Of a stretch of DNA of 64,000 nucleotides, positions 1-38,117 are shown one piece after another. The stretch is from Cristatella mucedo. Lineage: Eukaryota; Bryozoa; Phylactolaemata; Cristatellidae. Every line of letters begins with the position of its first letter. Position 1 is the first letter of the stretch. The translations under genes were made by a program, and so were the position numbers. The notes beneath the pieces are model-generated. The model made no database searches. It saw only the letters and a program-made list of their open reading frames with translations, and had not been told where the DNA came from. Location: assembly GCA_009760855.2 (NCBI GenBank), contig WPIO01000068.1:959001-1023000 (forward strand), given 5' to 3'.

Positions 1-1274
1 TCTAGGCACTTTGCTTATGCTGAAAAGGAAGCGTGACATTTGGTCAGCTATAGCGAGCGCAGTTTCAGCAACCAAATGGCAACGAGGGGACAGTGCACGC
101 AGCCACAGCAAAGGCTGCGAGGAACAGGTGGGAGTTTAGCTGTTTAATTGTGTAACCCTCTCCAACGTAACGCCTGCTTAGTCTGCGTAGCTTTGTGGGC
201 TTCCAGCTTCCAGAGATGTCGTACTTGGGAGAATCTTCGTTTTGCCGTCACTCGCTGGCCCCCCTCAAAAAAAACAGGAGAGGAAGGCAGGCTGCATGCT
301 GTGGCTGCTGCACTCGGTGGAGTGGAGGAGTTTCATTGCGCAAAGCGACTCCCACTGAGCCCGCCGCTCGGCAAGCAAGCTCCCTGAGCGTAGGGTGCAC
401 CTCTCCGGCTGCTTGCAGTGTAGCACCGGCCGATCGCATACGAAGGCTCGCGAGCATGTTCGTGACCTGCACGGTGCTATGGGATTGGTGAGCGTTTTGT
501 ATTCACTTCCTTGTCAGAGACTGCTCCCGTGCTCAGGCAAGGTTCACCCGGAGTGAGGCACGCTCGGCAGCAGCAGCAACAGTAGGGCCAGAGTTTGCTG
601 CCACCCAATTATGCCCCTGATCTGCCACCTGCCGTGACTTTAAATCCTTGACTCCGAGCCCCACTGGCAACAGCTCCAGCTGCCCGAGCCCGGTGCCCAA
701 AGCGAACTTGACGTCATGTAATCAGAACACTCAAGTTTGCATTAATGGCGTGAGTATCTGCCAGCCGCTATTCCTCGGTGCATTGCATCTGCTAGCAGGC
801 ATGTCGGTGCTGTGAATATTTGGAATCAGTGGGGGCAGACATTCGTTCGGCCTGGTAAGAATCCCTTTGGTCACCTCGATGATCCATACTGATTGCTGCC
901 ACTTTGCAGGAGTGTGCTTACTCGATATGTTTAAAAATCAACTGGGTCGACTGCGAGCCACCGCTACCTTCAGACGGCAGCACGGATTCCCTGTGCTACA
1001 TATCGTGCCGAGGTGAGCGCCCACCACGACTTGCTGCCTCCCTCCCCCCCCCCCTTAAGCGCTGCCGTGTTAGGCTGGGTTAGGCCAGGAAGGTAAGCAG
1101 CCAGGTCGTGGGTGTAAGCAGAGCAGCTTGCCTGAGCCGTTGCTGCTTCTGTCGCGACTGCCCTCATGGCTCTGTCTACAGCCGAGCAGTCGCCGGACGA
1201 GATGGTGCACGATGCTTTGCTGGAAGCTCACGCTCTCTCAGCCGAAGGCAGCTATATGCTTTTCGGAATCTAAC
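1..1274. other. No recognised gene (probable ADAM10 intron)
   Basis: Short open frames only, none with recognisable domains or paired splice signals. ADAM10 exons upstream of 3530 were looked for here and not found. Confidence 0.5.
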
Positions 1275-1672
1275 TGTTTACTTATACCTCGTACAAACCT
1301 CAAATCCTTTGGAGACCGTGCATTCAGTTTGTATGCCCCTAAAGCCTGGAACTCATTTCCTAGTGGTGTCACGACATCCCCTGACTTGATGAAAATTAAA
1401 AAGAAGCTAAAGATGCATCTATTTATCACAGCATTTAATGGGTCCGTGTGATTCGTTCTGTATGTGCTTATGCATGCTAACACTGCATGCTGCCACTAAC
1501 CACACTTGCATGCTGACCCTTTGCATGTCACGTATAACTATGTTATGCTTGTTGTCATTGAGCATGCTATCACTAATCATTCGATCATGCTTCCTTTGCA
1601 GCAAATGTAAGTGCCTAGAAAGACACTGAGTTCTCGGAGGGTGCTTTATTAAGTGTGTTATTATTATTATTA
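1275..1672 (+). mobile_element. L2/CR1-like LINE-A, 3' fragment
   Basis: The translated end (NLKSFGDRAFSLYAPKAWNS, then LKMHLFITAF) is the usual C-terminus of L2-type reverse transcriptase ORFs. The 3' end reads GTGCCTAGAAAGACACTGAG and finishes in (TTA)n at 1657-1672. The fragment is 5' truncated. Confidence 0.8.
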
Positions 1673-1784
1673 CATGTGGGAAGGGCAGCAGCAGCCAGAG
1701 GAGCTTGGTGTGCGTCTGCCTGGTTTCGTTCAGCACCGGCAACTTTCGTGCTGGCTCAAGCCTGTTGCTGCTGCACCATTACAT

Positions 1785-1845
<61 letters not shown>

Positions 1846-1906
1846 CACGCTCACACATGCTCACACACACGCTCACACACGCGCACACACATGCACACAC
1901 ACACAG
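1785..1906. repeat. (CA)n microsatellite
   Basis: A long run of CA dinucleotides with scattered TCACA variants. It generates spurious His-Thr open frames in all forward frames. Confidence 0.98.
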
Positions 1907-2444
1907 CCTTTGCCTCTCTGCCTGTCTCCCACTCGCTTTTTCCATGCTTTCCGAAGCCACTCGGCAGTGGTTCGTGGCGGATTCATGCTGTTGGTAAATA
2001 CTGGCCAAAAGCCATTTGGCATCCTGAGTGCAATGGAAGACATAATCGCATAAACACCCATTTCCTCTCGAGGAGGTGCTGGCTGGTCGGTCGTGCAAGA
2101 GACCGGTGAGCGATTCTTGTCCATGGGTATGGTCGCATCTGCTGCTGGCCACCCAACCAACGATTTTGTCAGTCACTGTCCCAAACGGCCAGTGCAGCCC
2201 TTGAGTTGCCTTTCTGCATGGTGACCCCTCCTCTGCATGCAGACCTACTTCGCTGACCTTGGGCAAGTTCCTAGTTTCGTTTCTGCGCAAAAATGTATAG
2301 TATCGCCCAGTTGTAGCAGCACCGTACCTTGCTCATTCTGCCCTCTGTGGGCTGTTTTTTGTCCACTGAGCCGTTGCATGGCCTGCAGCAATTCAGTCTG
2401 CCTTGCTTCACAGCCGGTGAACCAGCAAAAAAATGAGAAGCTTG

Positions 2445-2575
2445 GCTTGTTATGTAATGTAATGTATTTGCTTCTGTAACTGCAAAAACCCAAAAGACTA
2501 TGTGGGTGCATTATGTAGGAGAGTTGTTTATAGAGCACTCGCAGCCTAAGCAGCTTTCGGTACGCATTCGGTTAA
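2445..2575 (-). mobile_element. LINE-B 3' fragment
   Basis: On the reverse strand it carries the LINE-B ending (CCGAAAGCTGCTTAGGCTGC-like, then ACCCACATAGTC) and finishes in ACATTACATTACAT. Other copies are at 11880, 13340 and 25965. Confidence 0.7.
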
Positions 2576-3029
2576 ACAAAATATTTGATGTAATTTGTTG
2601 GGCAGCTACCGTGTGAGGTTGTTTGTTATTAAAGCAATTTGCTTTGTGCACCATCAGTTTTGATTGATAAGCAATTTTGTTACTTGCAGTTTGTGTCTTT
2701 ATTGAAGTGTGCAGCCTGGATGTTCAGACATTTGGCCTCACAGTCAGTTGGTGTCCATGGAAGTGCCTGTTCTTGCATTAACGTTGTCTCTTGTTATGCG
2801 TGAACTTTATTTGCAATCATTATTCAGTAACTACTAATGCACGGTGTCTCCATTATACGATCATCTTTATTGTGCAGTCATTAACTGCATGCGAATGTAA
2901 GCCGGGCAGCCGGCATCTGCTTTTAACAAGCCACTTGCCGTTGGAAGCCATCGTTCATTATAGCTATTCCAACTGTAGTGTTTACGTATTGAAAAATCTT
3001 CTGTGCTGGTACCGATCGTCGTAGTTATG

Positions 3030-3200
3030 CCAAATGTAGTACACCCGTGTTCAATCCTGTCCTCTCTCTTGCTGCCGACTGTGGCACATCCTGTCCAGCC
3101 GTCCTGCACTGTTACTTCCATGCTAATCACTTTCCGGACCGGCCCTCTTGAATCGGTCACGCTTCTTACTTTCTCTTTGCTGCATTAGAATTGAGTATTT
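3030..3200 (+). mobile_element. LINE-B fragment
   Basis: TGCCGACTGTGGCACATCC and the following bases match the LINE-B copies at 11630 and 13090, so this is a short 3' piece in ADAM10 intronic sequence. Confidence 0.55.
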
Positions 3201-3415
3201 TGGCTGCAGTATTTGCACCGAAAGCCAGCGTGTCGTCCAAAAGACGCTTAAGCTTTTACTGCTCTATAAAAGACCCTCCTGCCTAAAACCCTCTTAGTCA
3301 TTGTGCCTGTGTGGGATTACAGACAGATGCAATGCATTGGATCGCCTATAATGTTCAATTGTCAAAAATGTATAAGGCTGCTTTTCAGCAGCCAGTGCCA
3401 GTTGTAGCAATGTGA

Positions 3416-3448
3416 GCTGTCGCAGCCTACAGGGTAGGCTGCGACAGC
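3416..3448. repeat. Perfect 15-bp inverted repeat, 3-nt loop
   Basis: GCTGTCGCAGCCTAC, then AGG, then its exact reverse complement. A further 16-bp palindrome CTGTCGCATGCGACAG lies at 3467-3482. Both sit just before the ADAM10 exon at 3530. Confidence 0.95.
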
Positions 3449-3529
3449 CGGTGCCGTGCCGCCAGTCCTGTCGCATGCGACAGCAGCTTGCATGCACAGC
3501 TCATCTGCCGCGGGCTCACGTGGCTGTAG

Positions 3530-6605
<3,076 letters not shown>

Positions 6606-8565
6606 GTACGAGAAAAGGAAAGTCACTAGTCAGGCGAGCAACCAAGCTCGCACGGAAGACGAATTGTGGGCAGTGAGACCTGGCCTGGTGTGCCGGCTAA
6701 TGCTCACAGCTGCACGGCTGCCATTACATTGCCAAGCTTTCTAATCGAGAGGGACGTGATAGTCGACTTTCGCTGGCCGTTTCTCTGAGGCGTCGATCCT
6801 TGGCGCCCGCTGGGAAGGTCCGAATCGTGCTGGCGAAGCTCTTTCGGACTTTGCATTCCCTGCAGTCGCCTGCTGATGCCACGAGCGAGCCGGCAGTTCC
6901 CGTGAATGCAACTGCCCGGCAGTGATTGTTCGCGAACGAGCACAGCTGCTACTCGTGAACCGTGCGCCTGCATGCGGCACTAGTCTCACTTGCTGCTGCC
7001 ACACCCGCGATGCCCTGTCTATGCTGTTCTGCCTTTTCGCGCGCCGCTTTGGACCCCTAGTGCAGAGAGAGCCTGCCTCTGGGCTTCTGCCGCTTCTTTT
7101 TTTTCCTTTGTCGAACCGCTATAGGGCACGTACGCGTGCCGACCTCGCCCCACTTGTAACCTCTTGAGTGCTACCAAACCCTTATTCCTCTCACTCGAGA
7201 GAGAAATCACCACGTCCGACGACGGAGCCGGCATGTGCCATCGTGCCAGTCAATCCACTCGACCACTATTGCACCGTCTAGGCTAGCAGAAGTCGCGTCC
7301 TTTCTGCCCGTGCAAGAGTTGGTTCTGTGATCTTTTCATATCGCAGGCTTGGGTTTTTCTGGCAGCAGCTTGTTAGCTTTCTTAAGTGGGCCGTTAATTG
7401 AAAGTCGCATGAGTACGCTGTGTGCGTTTGACTGCTTCTTGGCAGCGCTAGCTGCCTCTGGTGCAATTGCATGCCAAGTTTGTGAGGAGTGAGGCAGCTG
7501 CACTCTCGAGCATGCCTGCCCCATTCGGCTTCTGTAGCCTCATGTGCTTGTTGACAGCTTTTATCAAAGAGTAAAAATTTTGTAAGCCACGTTTTGCCGC
7601 CGCTATACAGGGGTGCATTTTTACCTAATCGGGAGCCTCCTGATGCTGGTTGGTTTTTAGCTTTGGTTACACTGTCAACTTGTCTCCTTACCGACGCCGA
7701 CTTTCCTCCTAGGTAGATCATGTACACTACTGATGCTGGAAAAAATCAATGACCCACGTAGTCTTGCACACAACCCCCTGCTCTAATGCAAGAGCAAGAT
7801 AAGGCCGAGGAGTCATTTGGAAGCCGCCAGACTAGCGCCCACAGTCATTGAGTTAATTGCTTCAGTCCTCGTTGTAGGCAAGTACGGGAAGACGAATAAG
7901 AAAAGAAAGGTACGCATATAAGAAAGGTTTTTTGGTAAAGTGCCAAAGTAGTGCCAGCTCTTAACGGTGTGTTGGTGCATTCTGCATGCGAATGCACAGC
8001 TCTTTAGAAGTGGGTGAAGCCGTTGCCACCAGGGATAAACATCCTATGTTCAAGGACTTGCACTGATGGCTGCGATAAAACTCGAGCGTTCGAATGCCTG
8101 CCACTGTTCCTTTGGTTGGTGGTCTATGTGAAGCGATCGGGTTCGATTGGGCAGCTAGGAGGCTTAAAGTAGAAGCAGCTGCTCCTTGACAGTCGGCTGA
8201 TTTGGCTCCACCCCTCAAGATTTTGTGACCTAGGAGCTCAAACCCGAGAGAAATCGGTGCCGATTTCCAAAAAACTCTATTGTGCACCCGGAGCTTTAGC
8301 TAGCTGCCCAATTAGGCTCCCAGCACTGTGCTGCCCAAAGAGTTTTTAGTGTGCCGTGAGATGTGAAGCTATGAATTGCAGCTTGTGTCAGCATTGACGG
8401 GGGGGGGAGAGAGGGGAGAGCATACCCCCTTGGGCAATGTGTTGGCGGCCAGTTGGCAGCGATCGTAAGAGACTTGAGTTTGCATAGGCCTGCTACTGCT
8501 GTTCGTATTTATTAATAGTTGGGGAGTCCTAGGCAAGAGTGGTGTTCTGCAAGCTGTGCTAAAAG
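6606..8565. other. Probable ADAM10 3' UTR then intergenic; nothing recognised
   Basis: There is no convincing AATAAA near the ADAM10 stop and no coding similarity. Moderately GC-rich open frames here look like chance. Confidence 0.45.
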
Positions 8566-8725
8566 AAAATACTAGCTGATTTAACAGCCTCTTTTTGTAT
8601 AGCGACAGAAGAGCCTTTACGGCTATCACCACCGCTTGCAGTGGCGATAGAGGATCGCCCACCGCAGGATTCGAACCCACGATGTGGGGGCCGAGGTCGT
8701 GAAAAGCAGCCTTACCTAGTGAGAC
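8566..8725 (-). mobile_element. SINE-A (tRNA-derived) copy
   Basis: Reverse-strand copy containing the B box GGTTCGAATCC and the family tail (CTATACAAAAAGAGGCTGTT, then AAATCAGCTAGTATTTT). The A-box region is damaged. Confidence 0.85.
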
Positions 8726-9274
8726 GTTAGCTTGCAGTTCTCCGGGCTGAGAGCTTCAAGGCGGAAAACTGTACCACCAACCCACCATGCCACCTTGCCC
8801 TGGGTGGATAGGTGGAACTTTTTGTGAGACAAACGGGGAAGATACGACTTTGTAAGACAAGAAAGAGGCCTCGGCATTGATGGCAGCTGCTGTCACTTTT
8901 TCACAGGTCCCTGGGGATTTAAAGGCTCCGTGCATTAAGCATGAGCACTCATTTGACTAAGAATGTCTCCATCTGCTCGGCAATCTTTACAACCTTCAGG
9001 GCATTGAACATGTTGGTAGTGCATGCTGCTCGGTATCATCGGTGAAGCACCGAACGGCAGTCGTTACTGGTTTTGGGCCCTGGCTCCGGCTAGCCACAAG
9101 TGCTGTCCACACGTCGAGGTGCTGAGGGGAATACATTGCAGCCAGTGGGAGATAATTGCTTGCGAATTACGAATCAAGTTATGTGAAGCGAACTATGTGG
9201 TCGTGAACGAGTTTGTGTGCGATATACGACCCGGCCAGTTTAATTAGGTGCGAACCAGACCGCTAGCGACAGTG
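8726..9274. other. Intergenic, nothing recognised
   Basis: No repeat family or coding similarity was recognised apart from a short open frame at 9023-9247 without known motifs. Confidence 0.4.
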
Positions 9275-10270
9275 ATAAAGTGCCTTCAGAGGACTCGATC
9301 TCTTTCTAGGCGCTTTACAATTGCTACAATGGAAGCACGATTGAATGGTTAGTGGTAGCATGCTCAATAAACAACAGGAATAGCATAGCTAGGGGTGACA
9401 TGCACAGGGTCAGCATGCAAGTGTGGTCTGTGACAGCATGCATAGTATCAGCACGCATAAGCACATAAATGACGAATCACGGGGATCCACTAAATGCTGT
9501 CATAAATAGGTACATTTTTAATTTTTTTTAACTGGTCAAGTCAGGGGATGTCGTGACGTAAGTCCGGAGTGAATTCCAGGCTTTGGAAGCATGCGAACTA
9601 AAGGCAGGCTCCCCAAAGGACCTAATGTTTGTAAGAGGTGAGGTACAGGTAAAAAATACTAGCTGATTTAACAGCCTCTTTTGTATAGCGACAGAAGAGC
9701 CTTTGCGGCACCACCGCTTGCAGTGGCAATAAAGATCGCCCATCGCAGGATTCAAACCCACGATTTCGGGACAGAGGTCTTGAAAAGCAACCGCCTTACC
9801 CAGGTAAATAGTTGGATTCCGAAAACCAGGTGGTACGATGCCTAGCCTGGTGGGGCAGTAGATCCGATTGCTAAGCTGGAGCCAAATAATTAAGGGATCT
9901 GAAAGTGAGTGACAAATCCTTTAAGTCGATGGGCTGCTTGATTGGGAGCCAATGCAGGTCGGCGAGATGTGGCAACTGCGACGCTCACGACAGACAAGCC
10001 TAGCTGCAGAGTTTTGCAACAGCTGTAAACGCCAGAGTGCACTGGCCGGTAGGCCAGCAAGCAGTGAGCTACAGAAGTCTAGACGGGATATCATAAATGA
10101 ATGGACCAATTTAGACGTGGTATTCCTGTCTAAACAAGCCCAAATGTTAGCAATGTTATGTAGCTTAAAGCAGATAGACCTGATTTCGGAGCTAATGTGG
10201 TCGTCTAATTAAAGGTCACTTTGCGACATGGCACCTAGATTTCGTGCAGATTCAACAGGAGGTATGCAGG
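9275..10270 (-). mobile_element. LINE-A 3' part with a SINE-A nested in it
   Basis: The reverse strand starts 3' with GCGCCTAGAAAGAGATCGAG and carries the reverse-transcriptase C-terminus (HSFMISRLDFCSSLLAGLPA, then LLQNSAARLVC). The element is interrupted by a SINE-A at 9651-9805. LINE sequence equivalent to the 61400 copy resumes on either side. Confidence 0.82.
9651..9805 (-). mobile_element. SINE-A copy nested in LINE-A
   Basis: The tail, B-box-like GGTTTGAATCC and A-box part are on the reverse strand. The flanking LINE text (GTAAGAGGT and GGTAAATAGTTGG) is continuous in the LINE at 61800-61820, which shows that the SINE inserted later. Confidence 0.82.
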
Positions 10271-10880
10271 CAGAGTAGATTTTGAGCCACGTGTTAAACG
10301 AAATCCATAAAAGGCACTGAGTTACACTGCAGATGAAGTTGTATAAAAGTTACCACAAGCACATATTTCAACTAACTTCATACGTTTACCTCGATCAACT
10401 AAGGTTCAACAAGTTGCGATGCAAGTTAGATATGATGTAGAAATCGGTAAATTTGTTATTTCTAGATAAGCTGCTTCCGGTTTAGATCCTGGTTAGACAC
10501 AGTTAGGATAATCATGTTTTTTCTGCGACCATTGCCAGAACTTCCGATGGCATTGCTAAGATGACAGCTGTCAATGATAAAGATCAAGACTGGACAGTGA
10601 CAGCAGTGAAGGCATTCGATTCTTCGGTAGTTATGTTCGAGCTTAACGAGGCAGCGAAGCCGAACAAGCCTACGATAACATGGTTGTTTTAGGTATTTAC
10701 TGTTCCAGCCATGAAGGCCTTAATTTTAAGGAGAGGAACATTTAAACGGCTGCGTGCTAGATCAGCCGAGTTATAACTGCTGATGTTTATTATTCGCGAT
10801 CTCTGAATCATAGCCACTGGGAATCGGTTAAACAATTCTTAGCCAATCGGTTAAAAAATTCTTAGCTGATCCGTCGGAAT
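10271..10880. other. Intergenic, nothing recognised
   Basis: AT-rich sequence with no open frame of note. It may be decayed LINE 5' sequence, but I see no motif. Confidence 0.35.
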
Positions 10881-10884
10881 CTGC

Positions 10885-11880
10885 TGCGGCAACTGAGAGA
10901 CTGAATGGTTGCCTTGCCGATATTCGTTTCCTGGATGTCGGAAAACTTCCTGAAATTAAATGACGATAAAACCGAACTGCTGCTCATAGTACACCCTAAG
11001 CGTGGGGCTGGATTAAAAGGCTTTGCTGTTCTAATAGGTGATGCTATTGTGCGACCATCACCACGTGCTTGAAATTTAGGTGTCGTGTTCGACAACTGCC
11101 TTAATTTCAAAAGCTTCATTCAGAAGACTGCCTATACAGCTAGCCATCACATCCGATCCCTATCCAAGATTAGGAGCTGTCTCCCACAGTGGCTTGTAAA
11201 AAATTTAACTAGCTCTCTAGTTCTGTCTCGGCTTCATTATTATAATTCCCTTTTGGCTGGGCTGCCAAAGAAAGCTATTATGCCACTGCAGCGGACTATG
11301 AATATGGCTTCAAGGCTGGTCTTCAAGTCCCAGCGGTTTGAGCACGTGTCTCCTTTGCTGAAGGAGCTAGGATGGTTGCCGGTTGAGCAAAGGATACAGA
11401 GCAAAGTTCTTACGCTGACGCACAAGGCCCACCATGGCTTGGCTCCTTCTACCTAGCTGAACTGCTGCATCAGTTTCAGCCTGTTCGAGCCCTCAGGTCC
11501 TGCATGGACAATAAATTAGTTGTCACATCCCTCTGCTTAAAGACAGTTGGCGACAGAAGCTTTAGCTCTGCAGGTCCTGGACTGCGGAACTCGCTTCCAC
11601 AATTCATACGCAACGACAACTACTCTCCTACTGCCGACTATGACACATCCTTTTCAGCGGTCCTGAGCTGCTACTTCTATGCTACTCACTACCTCAACTG
11701 CTATCCTGACTCAGCTATGCCTCCCACTTTCTCTTTGTTGCGTGAGACGAATTCTGTTGGCTACCGAATGCGTACCGAAAGCCGCTTAGGCTGTGAGTGC
11801 GCTATACAAATCTCTCCTTCGTAACACCCACGTGGTCTTTATGACTTTGTGGAGTTACAGACGGAGATACATTACATTAC
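10885..11880 (+). mobile_element. LINE-B (L2/CR1-like) 3' part
   Basis: It encodes pieces of reverse transcriptase: KLNDDKTELLLI, then SRLHYYNSLLAGLPKKAI, then ELGWLPVEQRIQ and AHHGLAPS, and the C-terminal TVGDRSFSSAGP. Frameshifts separate the pieces. The 3' end is GGAGATACATTACATTACAT. Confidence 0.85.
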
Positions 11881-12075
11881 ATGATTTAACAGCCTCATTT
11901 GTATTGCGGCTGAATAGGCTGATTTATTAGCCTCATTTGTTTTGCGGCAAAAAAGCCTCATAGGCTATCGCCTCCGCTTGCACTTGGCAATGAAGGATCG
12001 CCCGACTACGAGATTCGAACCCACGGCCTCAGTTGTGGAGAGCAAACACCTTGCTTCTTAGGCTATCGCGGCCCA
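11880..12075 (-). mobile_element. SINE-A copy (diverged, tail partly duplicated)
   Basis: Reverse-strand B box GGTTCGAATCT and A box GGGCCGCGATAGCCTAAG. The tail segment CAAATGAGGCTGTTAAATCA appears twice, about 47 bp apart. It abuts the LINE-B tail. Confidence 0.7.
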
Positions 12076-12503
12076 GTGGTTCCGTGGTAGTCCACGGTTG
12101 GACGGCGGAAAAGCTGAAGCCGTGTACAATTCTGTCACTCGAACTCAAAGCTTTGAGCCAGGCAGCTGTTGGTCTAATGACCTCTAATGATTTCTCAGTT
12201 CAGGCACTGGAGCGGAGGGCGCTCTGGGCGCCCGACGAGAGTCGCTCCACGCTTGGTTCTAGATGCCCTTAGCTCTCCATCGCTGTCGAATGCAATATAT
12301 CTCAGGTCTATGGATAGGGATTTATTCTCCTAAAGTAGGGCACTATTAAAGGGTGTAGTTTGTTCGTACAGAGAGCCAGCCGATGCCCAACACCGACAGT
12401 TTATTACCAAAGCACGGAGCCGAAGAGCACACGGCTCTCTCCCCCCTTACTCTCGCTCGACTCTGCACTCCTCCACTTTCCAGTCCACCATCTCCCCACC
12501 AGC

Positions 12504-12716
12504 GGGTTACCGGCCTGTGTCCATACTACATCACAAGCGGACCAGAGCTGTGCACCGGCCGACCCAGATGGTGAATCCACCATCGGGTTACCGGCCTGTG
12601 TCCATGCCACATCACAGGCAGACCACAGCTGTGCACCGGCCGACCCTGATGGTGAATCCACCATCTGGCTACTAGAGGGTTACTGTGCTGTGTCCATGCC
12701 ACATCACAGGCTCATC
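12504..12716. repeat. 81-bp tandem repeat, about 2.5 copies
   Basis: Units begin GGGTTACCGGCCTGTGTCCA at 12504 and 12585. A third, interrupted copy follows from about 12677. The period is a multiple of three, so the frame 12360-12770 repeats a 27-residue unit. No known domain. Confidence 0.85.
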
Positions 12717-12719
12717 AGA

Positions 12720-12804
12720 GGAGCCGGCATACAATACACACATACACACGTACATATGAACTACGTGTAGTTTCGTATGTACGTATGTATTGTATGACGG
12801 CTCC
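12720..12804. repeat. Imperfect inverted repeat
   Basis: GGAGCCGGCATACAATACA pairs with TGTATTGTATGACGGCTCC across a CATA/TACGTA-rich centre. It directly follows the 81-bp tandem repeat. Confidence 0.8.
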
Positions 12805-12899
12805 TGACTTGTGACCTTAAGGTCAAGGGAGCGTGTAGTTCGTAGGTGTAGGTGAAGGCACTCTTCGTTGCTGCCACTCCTCCGATATCGTCCTCTTGT

Positions 12900-13345
12900 C
12901 AGCGTGCATTGGTGCTGAACTGCTGCATCAGTTTCAGCCTGTTCGCGCCCTCAGGTCCTGTATGGACAATAAATTAGCTGTCCCATTCCTCTGCTTAAAA
13001 ACAGTTGGCGACAGAAGCTTTAGCTCTGCAGGTCCTAGAAGGTGGAACTCGCTTCCACAATTCTTACGCAACGACATCTACTCTCCAACTGCCGACTATG
13101 GCACATCTTTTTCAGCGGTCCTGAACTGCTACTTCTATGCTACTCACTACCTCAACTGCTCTCCTGACTCTGCTATGCTTCCCACTTTCTCTTTGTTGCG
13201 TGAGACAAAGTCTGTTGGCTACCGAATGCATACCGAAAGCCGCTTAGGCTGTGAGTGCGCTATACAAAACTCTCCTGCGTAATACCCACATGGTCTTTAT
13301 GACTTTGTGGAGTTACTGACGGAGATACATTACATTACAACCCAC
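12900..13345 (+). mobile_element. LINE-B 3' end, second copy
   Basis: Closely similar to 11455-11880 over its whole length (ELLHQFQPVRALRSCMDNKL onward) and ending ACATTACATTACA. It is 5' truncated. Confidence 0.85.
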
Positions 13346-14906
13346 AAGTCCTTAGCGGCGATTTAAAGGCTCCGGGGTGGTGGGGTGGGCTTCACTGGCA
13401 TTCAGCGAGTGTCGGCTGGTACTAGCATTGTTACGAGTACCGCGTTTTCGGCCGAACTCTGTCCGGACGTGGAAGCCGTTACGCTCCGTTTGGAATAACA
13501 GCCAACTAGACTTTTCGGCTTTTGCAGAGTCACCGAAAGCGATACGTACGATATATGGGGGGGGGGGGGTAAGTCGAAACGATGCCAGGAACTTCCAAAA
13601 TGGAGGCTAACTCTTGGTGTTAGCCTAGCGGTAAAGTGGCTTGCAACTCACGACCCAGTCGCAGATTCGGCCTACGTATTGCCTGCTGAAAGCGGGAACT
13701 GATTGCGGCTATGGCTCATCTGCCGCTTCATACGCTGTGAAATCAGACAATTGAATCAGCTACTACTTTGCTCAGCTTATATTTCCTATACTAGCGAGAG
13801 GAAATACGATTATCTCGATGCTTCTAGAACCGCATGCACTCTACTTTAACGCTTGAACGCCTAGTCTCCAGCATTGTTCGAAGATCCACAATATTCCATT
13901 CGTACTTGCTTAAAGTCGAAGCTTCCGAAGTGTGCTCAAGCTGACGATACAATTTTTCCCGAAACGCTACGCACTACATGCTGGGTGCGAGACGAGCTAT
14001 TGGGTAGGCGCACGGCTGCTCCTGAGCTTCGGCAGCCTTATACAATTAGCAACGACGGGTTCCCGGAAAAGTAGGCGATAAATCAGCTGGCGCAGTCCAC
14101 AACGAACTAGTTGCTTAGCAATGGCCACGGAAGTTTCTTCACCTGCATGGGACCGTAAAGTATGGGTAAATGTGTGACTGACGCACACCCGTACATAGAA
14201 TCGGCAACGCTGCAGGCAGTGTACTACGAATCGCATGAAGACTCGTAGAAAGCCATGCAATTGCTTTTGGCCGTGATGACCGTCCAATAGAAAACTGGTA
14301 TTCACACCGCTGTTCTTCTCCCGCGACTTCCGCCGGAGCGGTGTGCTGTCGCGGTACAGCGAACCCAACAGGTTAACGGAGAGAAAAAGTGCGCATATCG
14401 ATAAACTTCTCTAAGCGAATGATTAATGTCTACCTACATTATTCATCTGAAGCAGTGAATTATTATTATTATTGCATTATTAAGCATTGTTATATTTCCA
14501 TGGGGCCAAGCTCCACGCTCTTAGGCGCTTCGATATATTTGTATGACACTTCACAAAAAAAATCAAGTCTACAAGTCTCGTCGGATACACTAATATCGAC
14601 GATTTTTTCTCAAAGGTCAGCTGGCTGTTCATTATCAGCATAAGGCTAAGCGGGAATGGTCTGCTATCTGGTTGCCAGAGCAGTTCAGGGGTGGCTGCAG
14701 GGACGTTTCCGAACGTTTTTGTAGAAAATATTTCTAAATCGGGCCTCTATTAGCGGGACAGTGGTACGGTCGTAGAATATATCACGCAAAATTTTTATAG
14801 CTAAAATATATATTATTACTAGTTATACTTTTTATTCTTAGTAATTCTGCTGGTGTCTCCCGATATAAGTATCTCCGCCAGTTTGCTTTAGATTACAGTT
14901 TACAAA
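13346..14906. other. Upstream region of RRP15; nothing recognised
   Basis: The promoter must lie here, but no clear TATA or initiator motif is placed. A poly-G run is at 13557-13569. Confidence 0.4.
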
Positions 14907-37920
<23,014 letters not shown>

Positions 37921-38117
37921 AGAACCACCCAAGGAGGCCTACCCCGTAAAGCACAGTACAAGGGTCCCAGACAATGTCATCGAGCATCGAAGTGGCATGA
38001 TGCCTCAAACCTCGGCATGCCCAATGCCTGCTGGCATTTTATGTGCAATTTCAGAGAGCCGTGCAGGCTGCATACCTGTGTAGGCAGTGGGCAGTCAGCG
38101 CCCACCTCGTCAGACTT

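Noticed and set aside
1108-1389. Cys-rich frame (CLSRCCFCRDC) as an ADAM10 cysteine-rich exon
   Set aside because: Cysteine spacing and neighbours do not match ADAM10, and the 3' half is LINE-A sequence.
1653-2109. Several overlapping His-Thr-rich open frames
   Set aside because: They are translations of the (CA)n microsatellite in three frames, not genes.
14389-14643. 84-codon frame before RRP15 as an upstream exon
   Set aside because: AT-rich, with no homology, and RRP15 has a good start at 14907 without it.
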